From Combretum micranthum (taxonomy: Eukaryota; Streptophyta; Magnoliopsida; Myrtales; Combretaceae), in assembly GCA_024138025.1 (NCBI GenBank), contig JAMXBD010001435.1, positions 1 to 64,000 of the forward strand: 64,000 nucleotides of DNA, given 5' to 3'. The translations under genes were made by a program, and so were the position numbers. The notes beneath the pieces are model-generated. The model ran no database searches and was not told where the DNA came from. It saw only the letters and a list, made by a program, of their open reading frames with translations. Positions within the stretch are counted from its first letter, which is position 1, and every line of letters starts with the position of its first letter. Of this stretch, positions 25,230 through 37,354 are shown one piece after another.

Positions 25230-26180
25230 AAACTGTGACGAGCCATTAATCAAAATTCAAAAACCCAAGAGTTTTGAGCTCTTCCATCTGCCTTTGATTT
25301 CATCAAATTAAAGGATTATTGTTTACATTTTGCGTCCTCTTGTGGAGTAGAATAGCGGAACCTGTCTATTTGGTGAGTTCGTTTTCGTTTCTTTACGATT
25401 ATATCTTTTATTTTAATACTTCTCCCTGTTATTGAAAACCCTAACGTGCTTGTATTTGCCCTAACTACTCTTCATGTGATTTTATTGCGATATTAGATGG
25501 TCTAAACGAAGTAGGATTTTTTCTACCCTTTCTTCGTTCGGTTTCCGATTAATCCAATCCTACCAAGTGAGATTAAGGCTGCCTTTATATATATATATAT
25601 ATATATTTGAATTCCAATTATCATTGAGTGCTTTTCTTTTTGGAAAGAACATACAACAAGTCTCATAGTTGGTTCTTGAAATTTAAATGAGTTCTCCTTT
25701 TCAGGATTTTAGGGTGTGTTTGTTATATGGAATTTTTTTTTAATACCTCAGATCAATATTGCTATGTTAAAATCAGATATTTATTATGTTTTGATTATTG
25801 ACAAATGCAAAACGCACCCTTAGTTGCTCTGACTTTGCGCCAGAGTTTCTAGACTGAGGTGTTCCAAGGCTACTGGAAAATTCTATTAGCCATATATCTA
25901 AAAACAAAATACTGGCCATGGGAAATTGATATGAAGATTTTGTGTGCTGTTTCTTGGTATTTTTTTGGATTGTATTTCTTGAATCTTCTTTTTAAGGGTG
26001 AATTAAGTTAACGTTAAAGTATTCCATAATTTAAGTTTTCCTCTGTATAAATAGGCTGTGCACTACTGTTTCTGTTTATTTTTTGTGAAGTATATTAATG
26101 CTTGCTAGTGGTGTATGCAGTGGTAGATCTATACAAGAAGTGGAAATAAAGTTAGTTCCTGAGAGCAGCAACGGAATATC
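25230..26180 (+). other. 5' leader of eIF3j copy 2, split by a leader intron
   Basis: The first leader exon ends at 25372 (TTTG|GTGAG). The intron 25373-26120 contains a (TA)n run near 25588-25608 and the telo-box at 25436-25444. The second leader exon 26121-26180 precedes the ATG. The layout matches copy 1. The transcription start is not determined. Confidence 0.6.
25436..25444 (+). promoter_or_regulatory. Telo-box (AAACCCTAA) in the eIF3j copy 2 leader intron
   Basis: Exact 9-mer, also present in the copy 1 leader, where it lies in the exon rather than the intron. A regulatory role is inferred. Confidence 0.45.
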
Positions 26181-29100
26181 ATGGATGACTGGGGTAATAT
26201 TTTCATTTTCAGTTTATACATGCAATTTAAATGAGAGATATGTTATTTATATTTGATTGAATATTGGGGCATATTCCGATGCTGTGTAGCTGTCTTCTGC
26301 TAGTTTCAGTTTTTACTTTTTCCATAACTTTGGATAGAAAGTTGACCTTTTTGCTGCTGATAGATGGAGTAAACTTTGCTATAGTTGCATGATTAGTACT
26401 TATCATTGATAAAATTTTTTCTTACAATTATGCAATCTTTCAGAAGATGAGCAAATTCCACCTCTCCTTTCAAAGGAGCAGCCTAAAAGTAAATGGGATG
26501 ATGAAGATGTTGATGAAAATGATGTGAAGGAATCTTGGGAAGATGAAGATGAAGATGAACCTGCTTCGGTAGGTTCTTCAGCTGTTATTTTGATTTGTCA
26601 GTGTGTAGCATCCTTTGTTGCAAATCGGTCATGGATACTTATGTCTCTCTCTATCACGTAGAGTTTGTTAGAATTCTTAATTTGGAGGCTTGATATTTCT
26701 GGCTTTCAAATGAACATGGAGACTATACAATTGAAGTGATATGATGGGGCCTTGATGATTAAAGATTAGGCTTTATAATGCATGGTGACAAAGTATAGGC
26801 ATCTAATGCATGAAAACCTTTAATAATGATAGGATGGTTTTTATAAGCGTCATCTGCTTGCGTCCTGTGTTGGGCTTACTAAGATGATGAGCCCATTCTC
26901 ATTTCACATTTGGATAATTTGTTCATTCTGTCATAGATGAGCACATATCTGGTTTGTGTTTCTCCTGTTTTTGTGTCCTTTTCTTTTTTCCTCACTTGCA
27001 GTTATTCTCTTAATGCTTAAACATCATGTTTATCACTGGGTTGGAATTGAAATGCTAAATGAAAAATTGCAACATCTGGTAGAATTAACTTTGAGCCAAC
27101 TTGTTCATAGGTCTACATGGGTTGAACCTCCTATTTGACTAAAATAATGTAACTTCAAGGTCTTATGCACAGTTTGGTGTTTAATCCAGTTTTGCACTTT
27201 GCATTTTCCCCCCTATCCCTATCAGTTAAAACTATGGTGGTTTATACAAAACAAGAAATCCACAGCATATTTCTGGTGGTATATGTTCATTCAATTGCAA
27301 TGTTTAAAGTTTTAGCTGTCAGATTGAATGTTTATTTTGTTTTAATCCACCAAGAGAGAGAGAGAGAGAGCTCGAGTGAAGTAGATTTGATGAATAGATG
27401 GGTCGTTTTGCATGTTATAATCAATGAGGTTAAGCCAATTATTGGTTGAGCTATGTTTGTCACTAGTTTTCTTGGTTGTTTGAGAGAATCGAACAGTGTC
27501 TCTGATATGGGGAATGTTTTAAGAGGGTTTTGAATTGATGAGTTTAGAGGAGGTTAGTTAGAACTTAGAACTCTTTTATTTGATCGCAACTTTTTCAAAG
27601 CGTGCTCAGGTAGTAGTGAGGTATCTTTTATGATTTTGGGCTCATTTATTCTTCCAAGCCCATTGTGGCTAATGAATAACCTAGCTAATCCTTTCATGAA
27701 CAGGAGAGGGTGGTTATTAACACTTATCTTCAAATGTACCTTTGCTTATGAAATGAAAGGGCTTGGCTTTTAAGCTAGCTTTTTCTGGTTAAGCACTATT
27801 TACATGATGCTTTTATAGACCATGTTTATTCTGGCATTCACATCCTTCTCTACACCGTCCCTTTGTTGATAGCCATTTTATTGCTACTCTAACCTTTTTC
27901 CTGTTCACAAGAAATGCGTGGACACTTGCTGCATACATGTGAGATGAAAACTGGATCCTAATAGGAAGATGATGGAATTTAATTCCTCAAAGAAATCTTG
28001 AAGATTTGTGAAATGATTCTTTATGGGGCAATAAATTTCTTTTAGTATAATAATTCACTGTTTCTAACGTTTAAAAGTGCGTAATGATGTTTGGAGCTAA
28101 ATACCACATGCAAAGGCTGGGAAGGAATGACGGTTTTCTTTAATTGCCTAGAGAATGTGTACACATTGGCAAAGAAGGTGCAGCAGCTATTTTATATTGT
28201 TGTCTTTTAAATCCCATTTGTTTTTGAAGAAAAATATTCTAGAAAACACTTTTTCTGTCTCCCTTGTTTGTTATGCTGAAAAAAGTCCTTTAAGTAGAAA
28301 TTAAATTCACTTATGAGGGAAACCATTTTTCTGCTGGATGGAAAATCCTATCTTTAATAACTTCCTTTTTTTGGAGTGGAATGTCATTATATTAGTAAAC
28401 TTCCACAGGCAGTCGGACTCTTTGAAAAAAGATATTTATTTTATGTTGTTGTAATTGACCTCTGAATTACATTTAAAACATGAAAAGTATTTTTAAGTGA
28501 GATGTTTGTATTGTATTTATAGTAATATGTTAATATTAATTTAATTTGGTACAACTACAAGTTACATAATATTTGTGAGTGAAACACCAGAACAGTTTGT
28601 TCAATATATTAATGTAAATCTAACTAAACATATGAAAGCAAATATCGTACTTCAGAGAGTATTTTAGGAATATTTTTGCTTATGTGGTTTTTGTTAAATT
28701 AATCAGGACCTTGGTTTAAATGTTGTTTACATAATATTTGTGAGTGAAACACTAGAGAATTTTGTCCAATATATTAATAAAATCTAACTAAACATATGAA
28801 AGCATATCGTCTTTAGGGAATATTTTAGGAATATTTTTTGCTTATATGTGGTTTTTGTTAAATCAATCAAGACCTTAGCTTTAAATGTTGTTTGTTGTTT
28901 TTCAATTGTATGTATTGTGGTGTGAAGTTAAGAGCAATTGTTTGTGAAGTTGTGGGTCATCCACGACTAGGTAGTTTCCTTTTGTTGCCATGTTTCTTAG
29001 GGTATGCAAAGGGTGGTCATTGTTTTTTAGATCTGGGTTTCCCTCCTTAAGGAGCCCTACAAATTCAAAAAAAATAAGCAAGCTAGGAAGAAAAGGTAAC

Positions 29101-31636
29101 AAATGCAAGGATGTCAGTGGAGGTGACTTCACCCTCCCTAGACCACAAATTAAGCAAAAGATTCAGTCTTCTGATATTTTGTAAAAAAATTAGTTCACCA
29201 CTTAAATTGTTTATACCTTGACATTAACTGTTTAATTTATCTGTACTTAATATCATCATGCCACACCCATTGGATTGAATGAGTATAGACAGTATGATTC
29301 TTCAACATAGCGTTTAATGAAGTCATTTAGAAGATAAGTTTTAGAGTGATGGAAAATGGTAGGGACATCAAGGGATTGTCTTACAGGACTTATTAAGGCC
29401 CAAAAGTTTCTGAATGGCTTATGTATTTTATTTTTTGCTTGACCATAATTGATTACTATGTATTTGAAATCATCTGGCAGAAATGTATAACTGACATTTT
29501 ACTGTCTTTGAGATTGAAGTGGGGTGAAGATGCTAAATTGATATGGCAAGGAGCACAAAGGGACCTTTAAAATGTTTATTAGTTCTATAGTTTTTATATT
29601 CATCCTCTCTTATCCTCTTTTTCCTCTCTTATTTGATGCTTTGATCAAAATACATATTTATTGGCTCAGGCACCCAAAGAAAAACCTGCTACTGATAAGC
29701 TTCAAAGAAAACTGGGACAAGAGCAGCTGATAGTAAAGGGAAAGCTGCAGAAACCAAAACACCGGAGCTGCTAGATCCTGTGGCTGAGAAACTTCGCCAA
29801 CAGAGGTCCATCATATAGAATATATGTATTGCTGCTAATTTATGTTCTTGTGCATATTTCATGCTTTTATTAAAGAATAATCTTGTCAATTTAGTCATGA
29901 CATAGCCTTGATTTTGGTATATATTTGAGCTCTGTTATACTGCTTAGATACTAGCAATAAGAAAATTCTATGTATTTAGTACACGGAGGAGACTAGAGTA
30001 ATGCATTGGCAATCTCAGCTTGTGCTCGGACTGTCCTCCCACTGTTGTTTTCTTTACCCAACATGAGTGGGAATGCATGATTCCTGCCTTTGATAGAGTT
30101 GTTAAGTTCTCTTCTGCTCAATGTTGATGTGATTCCAATTCACTTGATTCATGTAGAAACTGATTGATGCTATGCTATGGGAAATTAGTTATGTTGTAGT
30201 AGTTTTAGTTGTTGAAAAGGTGAAGTCAGGCCTTTTTTGTAGTTTTCTTTGCCCATTTTGTCATTATCTTTCGAAGTTTTTCTCATGGATTCTCATCATA
30301 TTTATCTAAATAACAGACTAGTTGAAGAAGCTGATTTCAAGTCCGCCAAGGACTTGTTTGGTAAGAGAGGAGATGAAAAGACACTTGACAATTTCATTCC
30401 GAAATCTGAAAATGACTTTAAGGAGTATGCTGAGCTCATTTCCCACAAACTTCGTTCATTCGAGGTTTACTTATGGTCTTTCTTGATTTCATTCAATGTC
30501 AGCATTAAGTTCAACTATCTTAACTGGATCTTGTCCTTCTATGCAGAAAAGTTATCATTATATTGGTTTGCTCAGGGAAGTAATGAGACGGTCTCTGACT
30601 TCCCTAAAAGCTGCAGATGCAAAAGAAGTAGCATCTTCTGTGACTGCAATAGCTAATGAAAAACTGAAGTCTGAGAAGGAGGCCAACGCTGGTAAAAAGA
30701 AATCAGGTACTGTTTTTCCTCCGTGGAAATTCAGGTCTCTTTTGACTGTGTTTCATTGATATCCATCCTTTGGGCACCATATATTTTGGGTGAGCTCTTC
30801 ATCTACTGGAGGAGGATTAAACTTGAGAAAGCTTATTTAGATTTTCATTGTCTTTATCAATCATTGCGCTTTGAGACCTGTATATACCATAATCTTCTTG
30901 TTTCTAGTAATTTACTGGAAACTGATATAGCCTCCTGTCAAAATGCTGATAAAAGTTCTTTTCCAAAAAGAAGGGGGGAGGGGGGTGTAGGCTGGTGGTC
31001 AAACCTGTTCTGCTGTTCTAAACCTCCTTCTAATGGGTACGGCAGCTGGACAACCATGCTTAGATGTTCACATGATCACCACTAGGTTTATTTATTTATT
31101 ATTTTATTTTATTTTTTTTTTTCTTAACTGTAGTTTTTAATGCAAATTCCTTTTTCAAAGTTCTGATATTTTTTCTTTTTCATAAATTTTTACATATTTT
31201 GTTTGATATATACATATGACAGATTCTTTAATGCAGATCTTTCCCTGAACTTGCAATTTTTTCTGTAATTGAAATCAGTTAGATCTCTTAAAACACACAC
31301 ACAGCCTATGCCACCATAAAGGGTAGATTAGATTCCAAGCTCGAATAGGGTTTCTCTGCTCACTTCTAATTATACGTTTGTCCTCCTAGAGGTTGATGAA
31401 GCTGTATATGGTTTGTTTTACTCAGTATTTTCATTATTTTCTGGTGAATCTTGATGGGCTTGCTGGTTTTTTCTCTTTCATGCTGGACAGCTTAAGCCTC
31501 ATCTATGTGGCGCTAGTGCTATATAATTTGTATCATTTGTGCAGGTACTAAGAAGAAGCAACTTCATGTTGAAAAAGCAGATGATGATTTGATAATTGAT
31601 GCTTACGACCCAATTGATGATTATGATTTCATGTGA
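26181..31636 (+). CDS. eIF3j: Eukaryotic translation initiation factor 3 subunit J, copy 2 (1-bp frameshift in exon 3)
   Basis: Exons: 26181-26193, 26444-26568, 29670-29805, 30317-30464, 30547-30706, 31545-31636 (stop TGA 31634). The N-terminus MDDWEDEQIPPLLSKEQP is intact and followed by the acidic Trp motifs SKWDDEDV and VKESWEDEDEDE. Exons 4-6 give DEKTLDNFIPKSENDF, KSYHYIGLLREVM and the terminal DDYDFM. Exon 3 is 136 nt against 137 in copy 1. The frame turns at the AAGCTT at 29697-29702, where one base appears missing, and from exon 1 it ends at TAG 29772-29774. Exons 4-6 then remain open in the original frame with conserved residues. If real, the allele makes a product truncated before DPVAEKLRQQR. 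If a sequence error, this is the more canonical copy. Intron 2 is about 3.1 kb against 0.8 kb in copy 1. Confidence 0.9.
27354..27370. repeat. (GA)n microsatellite in eIF3j copy 2 intron 2
   Basis: A short uninterrupted GA run in the long second intron. The frames near it (26956-27449) carry no domain and are intronic. Confidence 0.8.
28563..28892. repeat. Two-copy tandem duplication of about 165 bp in intron 2 of copy 2
   Basis: 28563-28727 and 28728-28892 both start 'tacataatatttgtgagtga' and share 'aacatatgaaagca', 'tattttaggaatattttt' and 'gtggtttttgttaaat'. They differ by scattered substitutions and small indels. Confidence 0.85.
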
Positions 31637-31842
31637 GTGTTGTGATGCGACCTCTACTTGCTGCTGGGCATTTGACTTCCTGGTGGTCCAAATGAAAGCT
31701 GAAGATAGCCAGTTTTCCGTTTTTGATTGGTGTAAGTCTAGGTGTTAATCAATTGATACATTCTGGTTTCAGTTATATTGGTTGCCGTTTATAGAAGCAT
31801 TCCATGGTCCATTAGCCGAGTCCAATTATACTGTAAATTGTG

Positions 31843-31848
31843 AATAAA
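31843..31848 (+). terminator. Polyadenylation signal, eIF3j copy 2
   Basis: AATAAA lies about 207 bases after the stop codon, followed by a TG-rich stretch. Confidence 0.6.
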
Positions 31849-31967
31849 TATTTATGGTGTGGCAGAGGGATAGGTTTGTCCGCTTCTATTGGTTTTTGTA
31901 TATTTTTTGTTCAAGTCCTTTTATATGATGTGAGTTGAGATTCGGGTTTGATTTATTTCATGGGGAG

Positions 31968-31977
31968 ATTTATACAC
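31968..31977. repeat. Left 10-bp target duplication of the foldback element
   Basis: ATTTATACAC, identical to 33612-33621. Confidence 0.85.
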
Positions 31978-33611
31978 GGTTTTTGGGTGATTTTGGGACG
32001 AATTTTGAAAATAAATCCGGAAAAAGGGTTGTTGTGAAAGATATTACAAAAGTAGATTATCAAAGGAGCTGTTGGTAATAGTACCTTTGAATTTGTACTA
32101 AAGGCGCTGTTACAAACAGTGCCTTCTTCACAAAACTTTTTTCCCGCCTTCAGTACAAATAATTTTTTTTTATTGGTGAGGTTAATATGACCCAATATAA
32201 TCAATACAAATAATAAATCTAGATTCAATTTCAAATTTTAGAGTGAACACAACTTCAATTAATCTTTTTGACGATACAGTATCAAGCAAATAAAAATAGA
32301 TCAAGTATAGTATATAAAAACTTAAAAAAGCTTAATTATAAAAATTGAAAAAAAAATAATTAAAGCATTTTTATGTAACCCATTAAAATTAAAACAACTA
32401 ATAAATTTTGATTTAATTTCAAAATTCGTAAAGTTGGACATAAGTTCAATCAATTTTTTCTTTATCAAATTATCAAGTAAAAGAAAATATTATTTTAAAA
32501 AAAATAAAAAATTAGAATTTCTAGAAAACGATTTGAAATATATTGTACTAAAAAATTCCTAAAGCGATCTTACAAAAATTTTCAATTTTTTAAAAAATTA
32601 TTGACAATGGTAATGTGACCCAATATTATCAAAACAAATAATAAACCTAAATACAATTTCAAAATTCTTAAAGTGAGCGCAACTTCAACTAATCTTTTTG
32701 ATGTTACAGTATCAAGCAAACAAAAATAAGATCACGTATGACATTTAAAAAACTAAAAAGCTTCTGTTATAAAATTAGAAAAAAATAACTAACGCGTTTT
32801 TTTGTAACCATTAAAATTAAAACAAATAATAAATTTTGATTTATCAAGAAATCAAATAAAAAGAAATAACTATGATGCTTAAATATAATTTGATAATATA
32901 CATTTATGCTTTTGAAATATATTTATATGTTTTTACTCTCGTAATTTAGGAAAAGGAAATAAATAACAATATTTGAAAACAATTATAAAAATATCATTGA
33001 GATAAAAATAATATCAAATAAAAAGAAATAACAATTTTTTTTTTTAAATTGAATTTTTAAAAGTTCACTTTAGGAATTTTTTAGTACAATATATTTCAAA
33101 TCGTTTTCTAAAAATTCTAATTTTTGATTTTTTTTAAATTGTATTTTTCTTTTACTTGATAATGTGATAATGAAAAAATTGATTGAACTTGTGTTCAACT
33201 TTAGGAAATTTTGAAATTAAATCAAAATTTATTATTTGTTTTAATTTTAATGGATTACATAAAAATGCTTTAATTATTTTTTTTTTCAATTTTAGAACTA
33301 AGCTTTTTAAGTTTTTAAATACTATACTTCATCTACTTTTATTTGCTTGATACTGTAACGTCAAAAAGATTAGTTGAAGTTGTGTTCATTTTAGAAATTT
33401 TGAAATTGAATCTAGATTTATCATTTGTATTGATTATATTGGGAAATAAAGTTTTGTAAAGAAGACGCTGTTTGTAACAGCGCCTTTAGTACAAATTCAA
33501 AGGCGCTATTACAAACAACATCTTTGATAACCTACTTTTGTAATATCTTTCACAACAACCTTTTTTTTCCGGATTTATTTTCAAAATTCGTCCTAAAATC
33601 ACCCAAAAACC
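31978..33611. mobile_element. Mutator-like foldback element with arms of about 0.55-0.6 kb
   Basis: The element is 1634 bp and begins GGTTTTTGGGTGATTTT. The right end is the reverse complement of that start (one mismatch in the next bases), and the pairing continues through about 31978-32572 against about 33066-33611. Each arm contains a small hairpin built on GGCGCTGTT / AACAGCGCC (32101-32125 and 33462-33486). Part of the left arm (about 32180-32420) is repeated directly at about 32607-32850. There is no transposase. A 10-bp duplication and very long inverted ends fit a non-autonomous MULE. Short frames over it carry no domain. Confidence 0.8.
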
Positions 33612-33621
33612 ATTTATACAC

Positions 33622-36470
33622 AGGCTTAGGCAAACTTGTTCTTTTCCACAAGCTGGGGGATATGGCCTTTTTGTTCATTGTAAACTGATTCTGGGCGTTT
33701 CCTTTTTTAATACTAAGAAATTAACAAGGTCACGAAATTCACAAAAACTATCTCTGGAAGCTGACTTCTTTTATAGTCCCTTCATGGCTGGAGTACTGCG
33801 ACGTTGCCACAACATACTATTGAAAATGTTGCTTAAATGAACGTATTAATATTATTCAATGATGATTTGACATCGACCCAAATTGATTGGGTGGATCGGG
33901 CAATTGGACCGGGACTCGGTCGACTAGATCAAGGAAAAAAGAAAAAAAAAAAACTTACTAGGATTTTATATATATATTTATATTATATTATAAATTATAA
34001 AATAAAATGATTATATTATGCCTTCTTTTTTATTTTTTTAAGATAAAAGTCCGTATGGATTTAATAATTAATTGGTTATTTTAATTTAAATATGAATTTA
34101 ATTAGGTGATATATGCATTTGTTTTCGATGATTAAAATGTTCTTTATATTTATACTTTTTATCTATCTCGGTTTGATCTTTGGTTCAACTTGATTTCACC
34201 AGAGCCACTGGCATGATTGGATCAAATTTAGCACTGGTGACAGTAAGAAATATAAAAAATGTGTCTACAATAGAAATATGTGAAAACTATCTTTTTTTCT
34301 TACATGTGTATACTAACGGATGCTGTACTTGTATTGCATACGCAAATTAATATTATTAAAATAGTTAATTAGAAAATTTAGAAATATTTTATCATTAAAA
34401 TTAAAAAAAAAAAGATATTTGCTAGGAAAGAGGGAGGATTATAATTTTAAAAAATTGGTTATTATTGTGGGAAAAAAAATTATTTGAAAGTATTGTGTGT
34501 GTGAGAGAGAAGAGGAGTAATAGAAGTTATCTACGGAATTTTTAAAATATATAAAAAGTTAAAATTACTATAATGAAGTTTTGGTAAATAAAAAATAATA
34601 AATTTATTTTAAGGGTCAGCGGAAAAGATGTTAAAAGTCTTACTCTTGAATAATACAGTTAGGTATTTTTGTATAATGCGATAATTTTTGTTTTGCTGAT
34701 TCAGCAGAATAGTAATATTTCGTTTTCAGTGTCTCCGTGTATTTTTTTATTTTTTATTTTTGGCCTCCACTGCCTCCGTCTTTAGTCCGGCTGTAATTAT
34801 TATTTTGAACAACATTAAATCCTTATTCTCAGAGAAATCATTGTGTTTAGCTGGTGTTGCGATGGTCGATGCAAAGCCCTTTTGTTTTTCTATCGTTACA
34901 TTAGATAATTCTTTGATTGTTTGTTTTATAATTGGCCATCCGCTTCGTCATCAATTTTAAATACATCAAATATTGAATTTTCAATTTTGGCTAGAGGAAT
35001 TTTGGCCTTGCCGACAGGACATGGTCCCACTAACGAATTGCTTTCATGAAAGGAACGACCAAGAATGATGCCAAAATTAATAGTGACGTGATCACACCAT
35101 CACCGTCTATAGTTTGACGTTGACGTTGATAAGCCTAAAATTTTATGGTTCTGTTTCATGACTCTTGTCTCCACTCCGTTGGGGGATTTTATAAGCTTTC
35201 TGAGGGTGATGTCTCCAATATAGTTTATATTAAAAATTTGTTAAAAAATATTTTCTGTTTGTTCAAAATAAATAAATAAATTTATAATAAAATTATTATT
35301 ATTAAAGAATAAAATAAAATTGGAATGGGATTTTAGTTTGTTATTCTTTTATTTAAATGAGGATATTTCAAGAAAAAATCAATTCTAATATTTCTTTTAG
35401 CCATTAATTCTAACATTGAATTACTATTAATAAATCAAAGTCATGAATGATTATCTAATATATTTTATAATATAAATTATGAAATCATTGTTATGATTAA
35501 TTCGTCATGATAGCTATACATAACGAATAATGTTACAATAAAATTACAATCTTAACAAAGTAAACGAACGGTATATATTTTTCAATATCATCTTCACATT
35601 TTATATGAAAAGGAAAATGTACAAAAAGAAAATCATTCGATATATTAACCAGTGCTCAAAACCAATCATAATTGTATTTTCCATTCTAAAAATTGGTATT
35701 TTCATGTCATGTAATCTAGGGTTTTCCTTCCTCACTAATCGCTTTTATGTTGGGACAGATGCAGGATTATAGGGCCAGGGGGTTTGGAACCTAATTAAAT
35801 TAATCTTGAAATTTATTTATACCTACGACATATTACATTTCATATATTTACAAGAATTTCATTAATTATTTCAATATGATATTTTCTAAAATGTCATGAA
35901 TATATTCATCCAAACAATAATTAAGGGTATTTATTATTTTTTGTACGAGTTGTATAATGTCATTTGAAAACTAATTGTTAATGTAAAATACAGAGTTTAT
36001 ATACTTATAAGTTTTGTTTTCTTTTTAAAGATTATAAACTATATTAAGATAGTGTAACTATTAGACAATCCTTGTGTATTTTAATAATATTAATTGTAAA
36101 AAAAATGCTACTAAATCAAGTTATATATTTAGTATGCAATAAGATTCATTTGTAATATATATGAATAATGTGCTTATTATTGTGGTATACTTAAGTAAAA
36201 ACAATCATTTTAAAAAAATTATTTAGTTAGATATAATTTTATAATTAAAAAAATTAATACTATTAGTTATTGAGTGCCAGAGAGAGAGAGAGAATAAGGA
36301 AAGGAGTAGCCATGTAATAAATGCATGTTGAAAAAGTATATATATATATATATATAAGATATAAAGCTATTGACGTAACTAATAGGTTATGCTTACTGAT
36401 TTGTTATGGTTTACTCTTTATAACATACAATATAACATATTATTAAATTGAATTATTTTTTACATACGAT
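33622..36470. other. AT-rich spacer with possible MITE debris
   Basis: No gene is supported. Paired strings such as 'gggtggatcgggcaattgg' near 33885-33910 and 'ggttcaacttgatttcacca' near 34180 look like ends of a 'GGTTCGACC'-type plant MITE, but I could not fix its borders. GA and TA microsatellites lie at 36281-36293 and 36337-36355. The frame at 34760-34960 has no recognisable domain. Confidence 0.4.
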
Positions 36471-36503
36471 TTTGATAAGAACAAATTTATGTAAACCTTT
36501 TTG

Positions 36504-37294
36504 TGAACACAATTCACTTAATTAAGGAAAATATTTGTCAAGGAATATATGGTGTGAGTGTGTGCGTGCGCTTTGCTTTTATGATTGCAAAAGTTGCACC
36601 GGCTAAGCATAGCCTTGATCGAGGGTTCAAATCCTAGGCATGACTCTTCATTTTTTAAGGCATGACAAGTTCAATCTTCATGATCGGCGAGCCGATGGGA
36701 TTATAAAGTGACCATTGCATGCATTTAAAGTTTATTGTTTATCAGACATTATCTCTAACAGACGTTTGAACTTTTGAAGCCTATAAATATGTGTTCCTTA
36801 GGAGATTTGAACAAGTTTTTAGAGCTTTCACTTGTAAATAAACAAAATCAGAAATCCTCTCATTATTCTTATACTCTTGTTCATTATTTTGCAAAATCTA
36901 TAAAGATATAGGAAATTAAATTAGTGCTTTGTTCTTGTATTTATAATCTATAAGAGAGCATTATAAAAGAGATGAAATAATTTATTTTATGAGTGTTATA
37001 ATTTGTGTACTACTTTATTTGAGTTAGTGTGTTTAGAATTAATAAAGTGTATGAAGTCCTCTATTAGAGGCGATTTGTGTGATCGTGGAGATTAGAAAGC
37101 GGGCTGAACTTCACATATATTTGGATTTGAATCTTCTTTCCTTATCTATTTTATATTCCTTATAGTACTTTATTATTGCTATATCTACTGTTATTAAAGT
37201 TTAATTTGATCCATTGCACAAAACTCATTGTTTGTGCATTTTATGTCAAATACTCAATTTACCCCTCTTCTTGATTATTTCTAGTGCATTTTTA
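36504..37294 (+). repeat. 5' LTR of the Ty1/copia element
   Basis: It aligns along its length with 45561-46347. Both start TGAACACA and share 'gctttgcttttatgattg', 'gatcgagggttcaaatcc', 'aaatcctctcatta', 'gaagtcctctattagagg' and 'attgctatat'. CTATAAATA at 36781 is a candidate promoter. The two LTRs differ at many sites, so the insertion is old. The left edge could lie up to about 30 bp further left, since similarity continues weakly there. Confidence 0.8.
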
Positions 37295-37296
37295 TT

Positions 37297-37307
37297 TGGT
37301 ATTAGAC
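37297..37307 (+). other. Degenerate primer-binding site (initiator Met tRNA)
   Basis: TGGTATTAGAC lies just inside the 5' LTR. It resembles the usual copia primer site TGGTATCAGAG, complementary to the 3' end of initiator tRNA-Met. Confidence 0.6.
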
Positions 37308-37354
37308 TTTGATCTCTAATTTTCCTGTGTTTAATCACTTTTATAGTAAATACC

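Noticed and set aside
27165..27449. 94-codon frame
   Set aside because: Lies wholly in intron 2 of eIF3j copy 2 and crosses a GA microsatellite.
34760..34960. 66-codon frame starting MASTASVFSPAV
   Set aside because: No domain, no splice-site context and no neighbouring exons; likely chance.
36618..36636. tRNA gene
   Set aside because: Only the B box-like string is present; no acceptor stem or full cloverleaf can be built.
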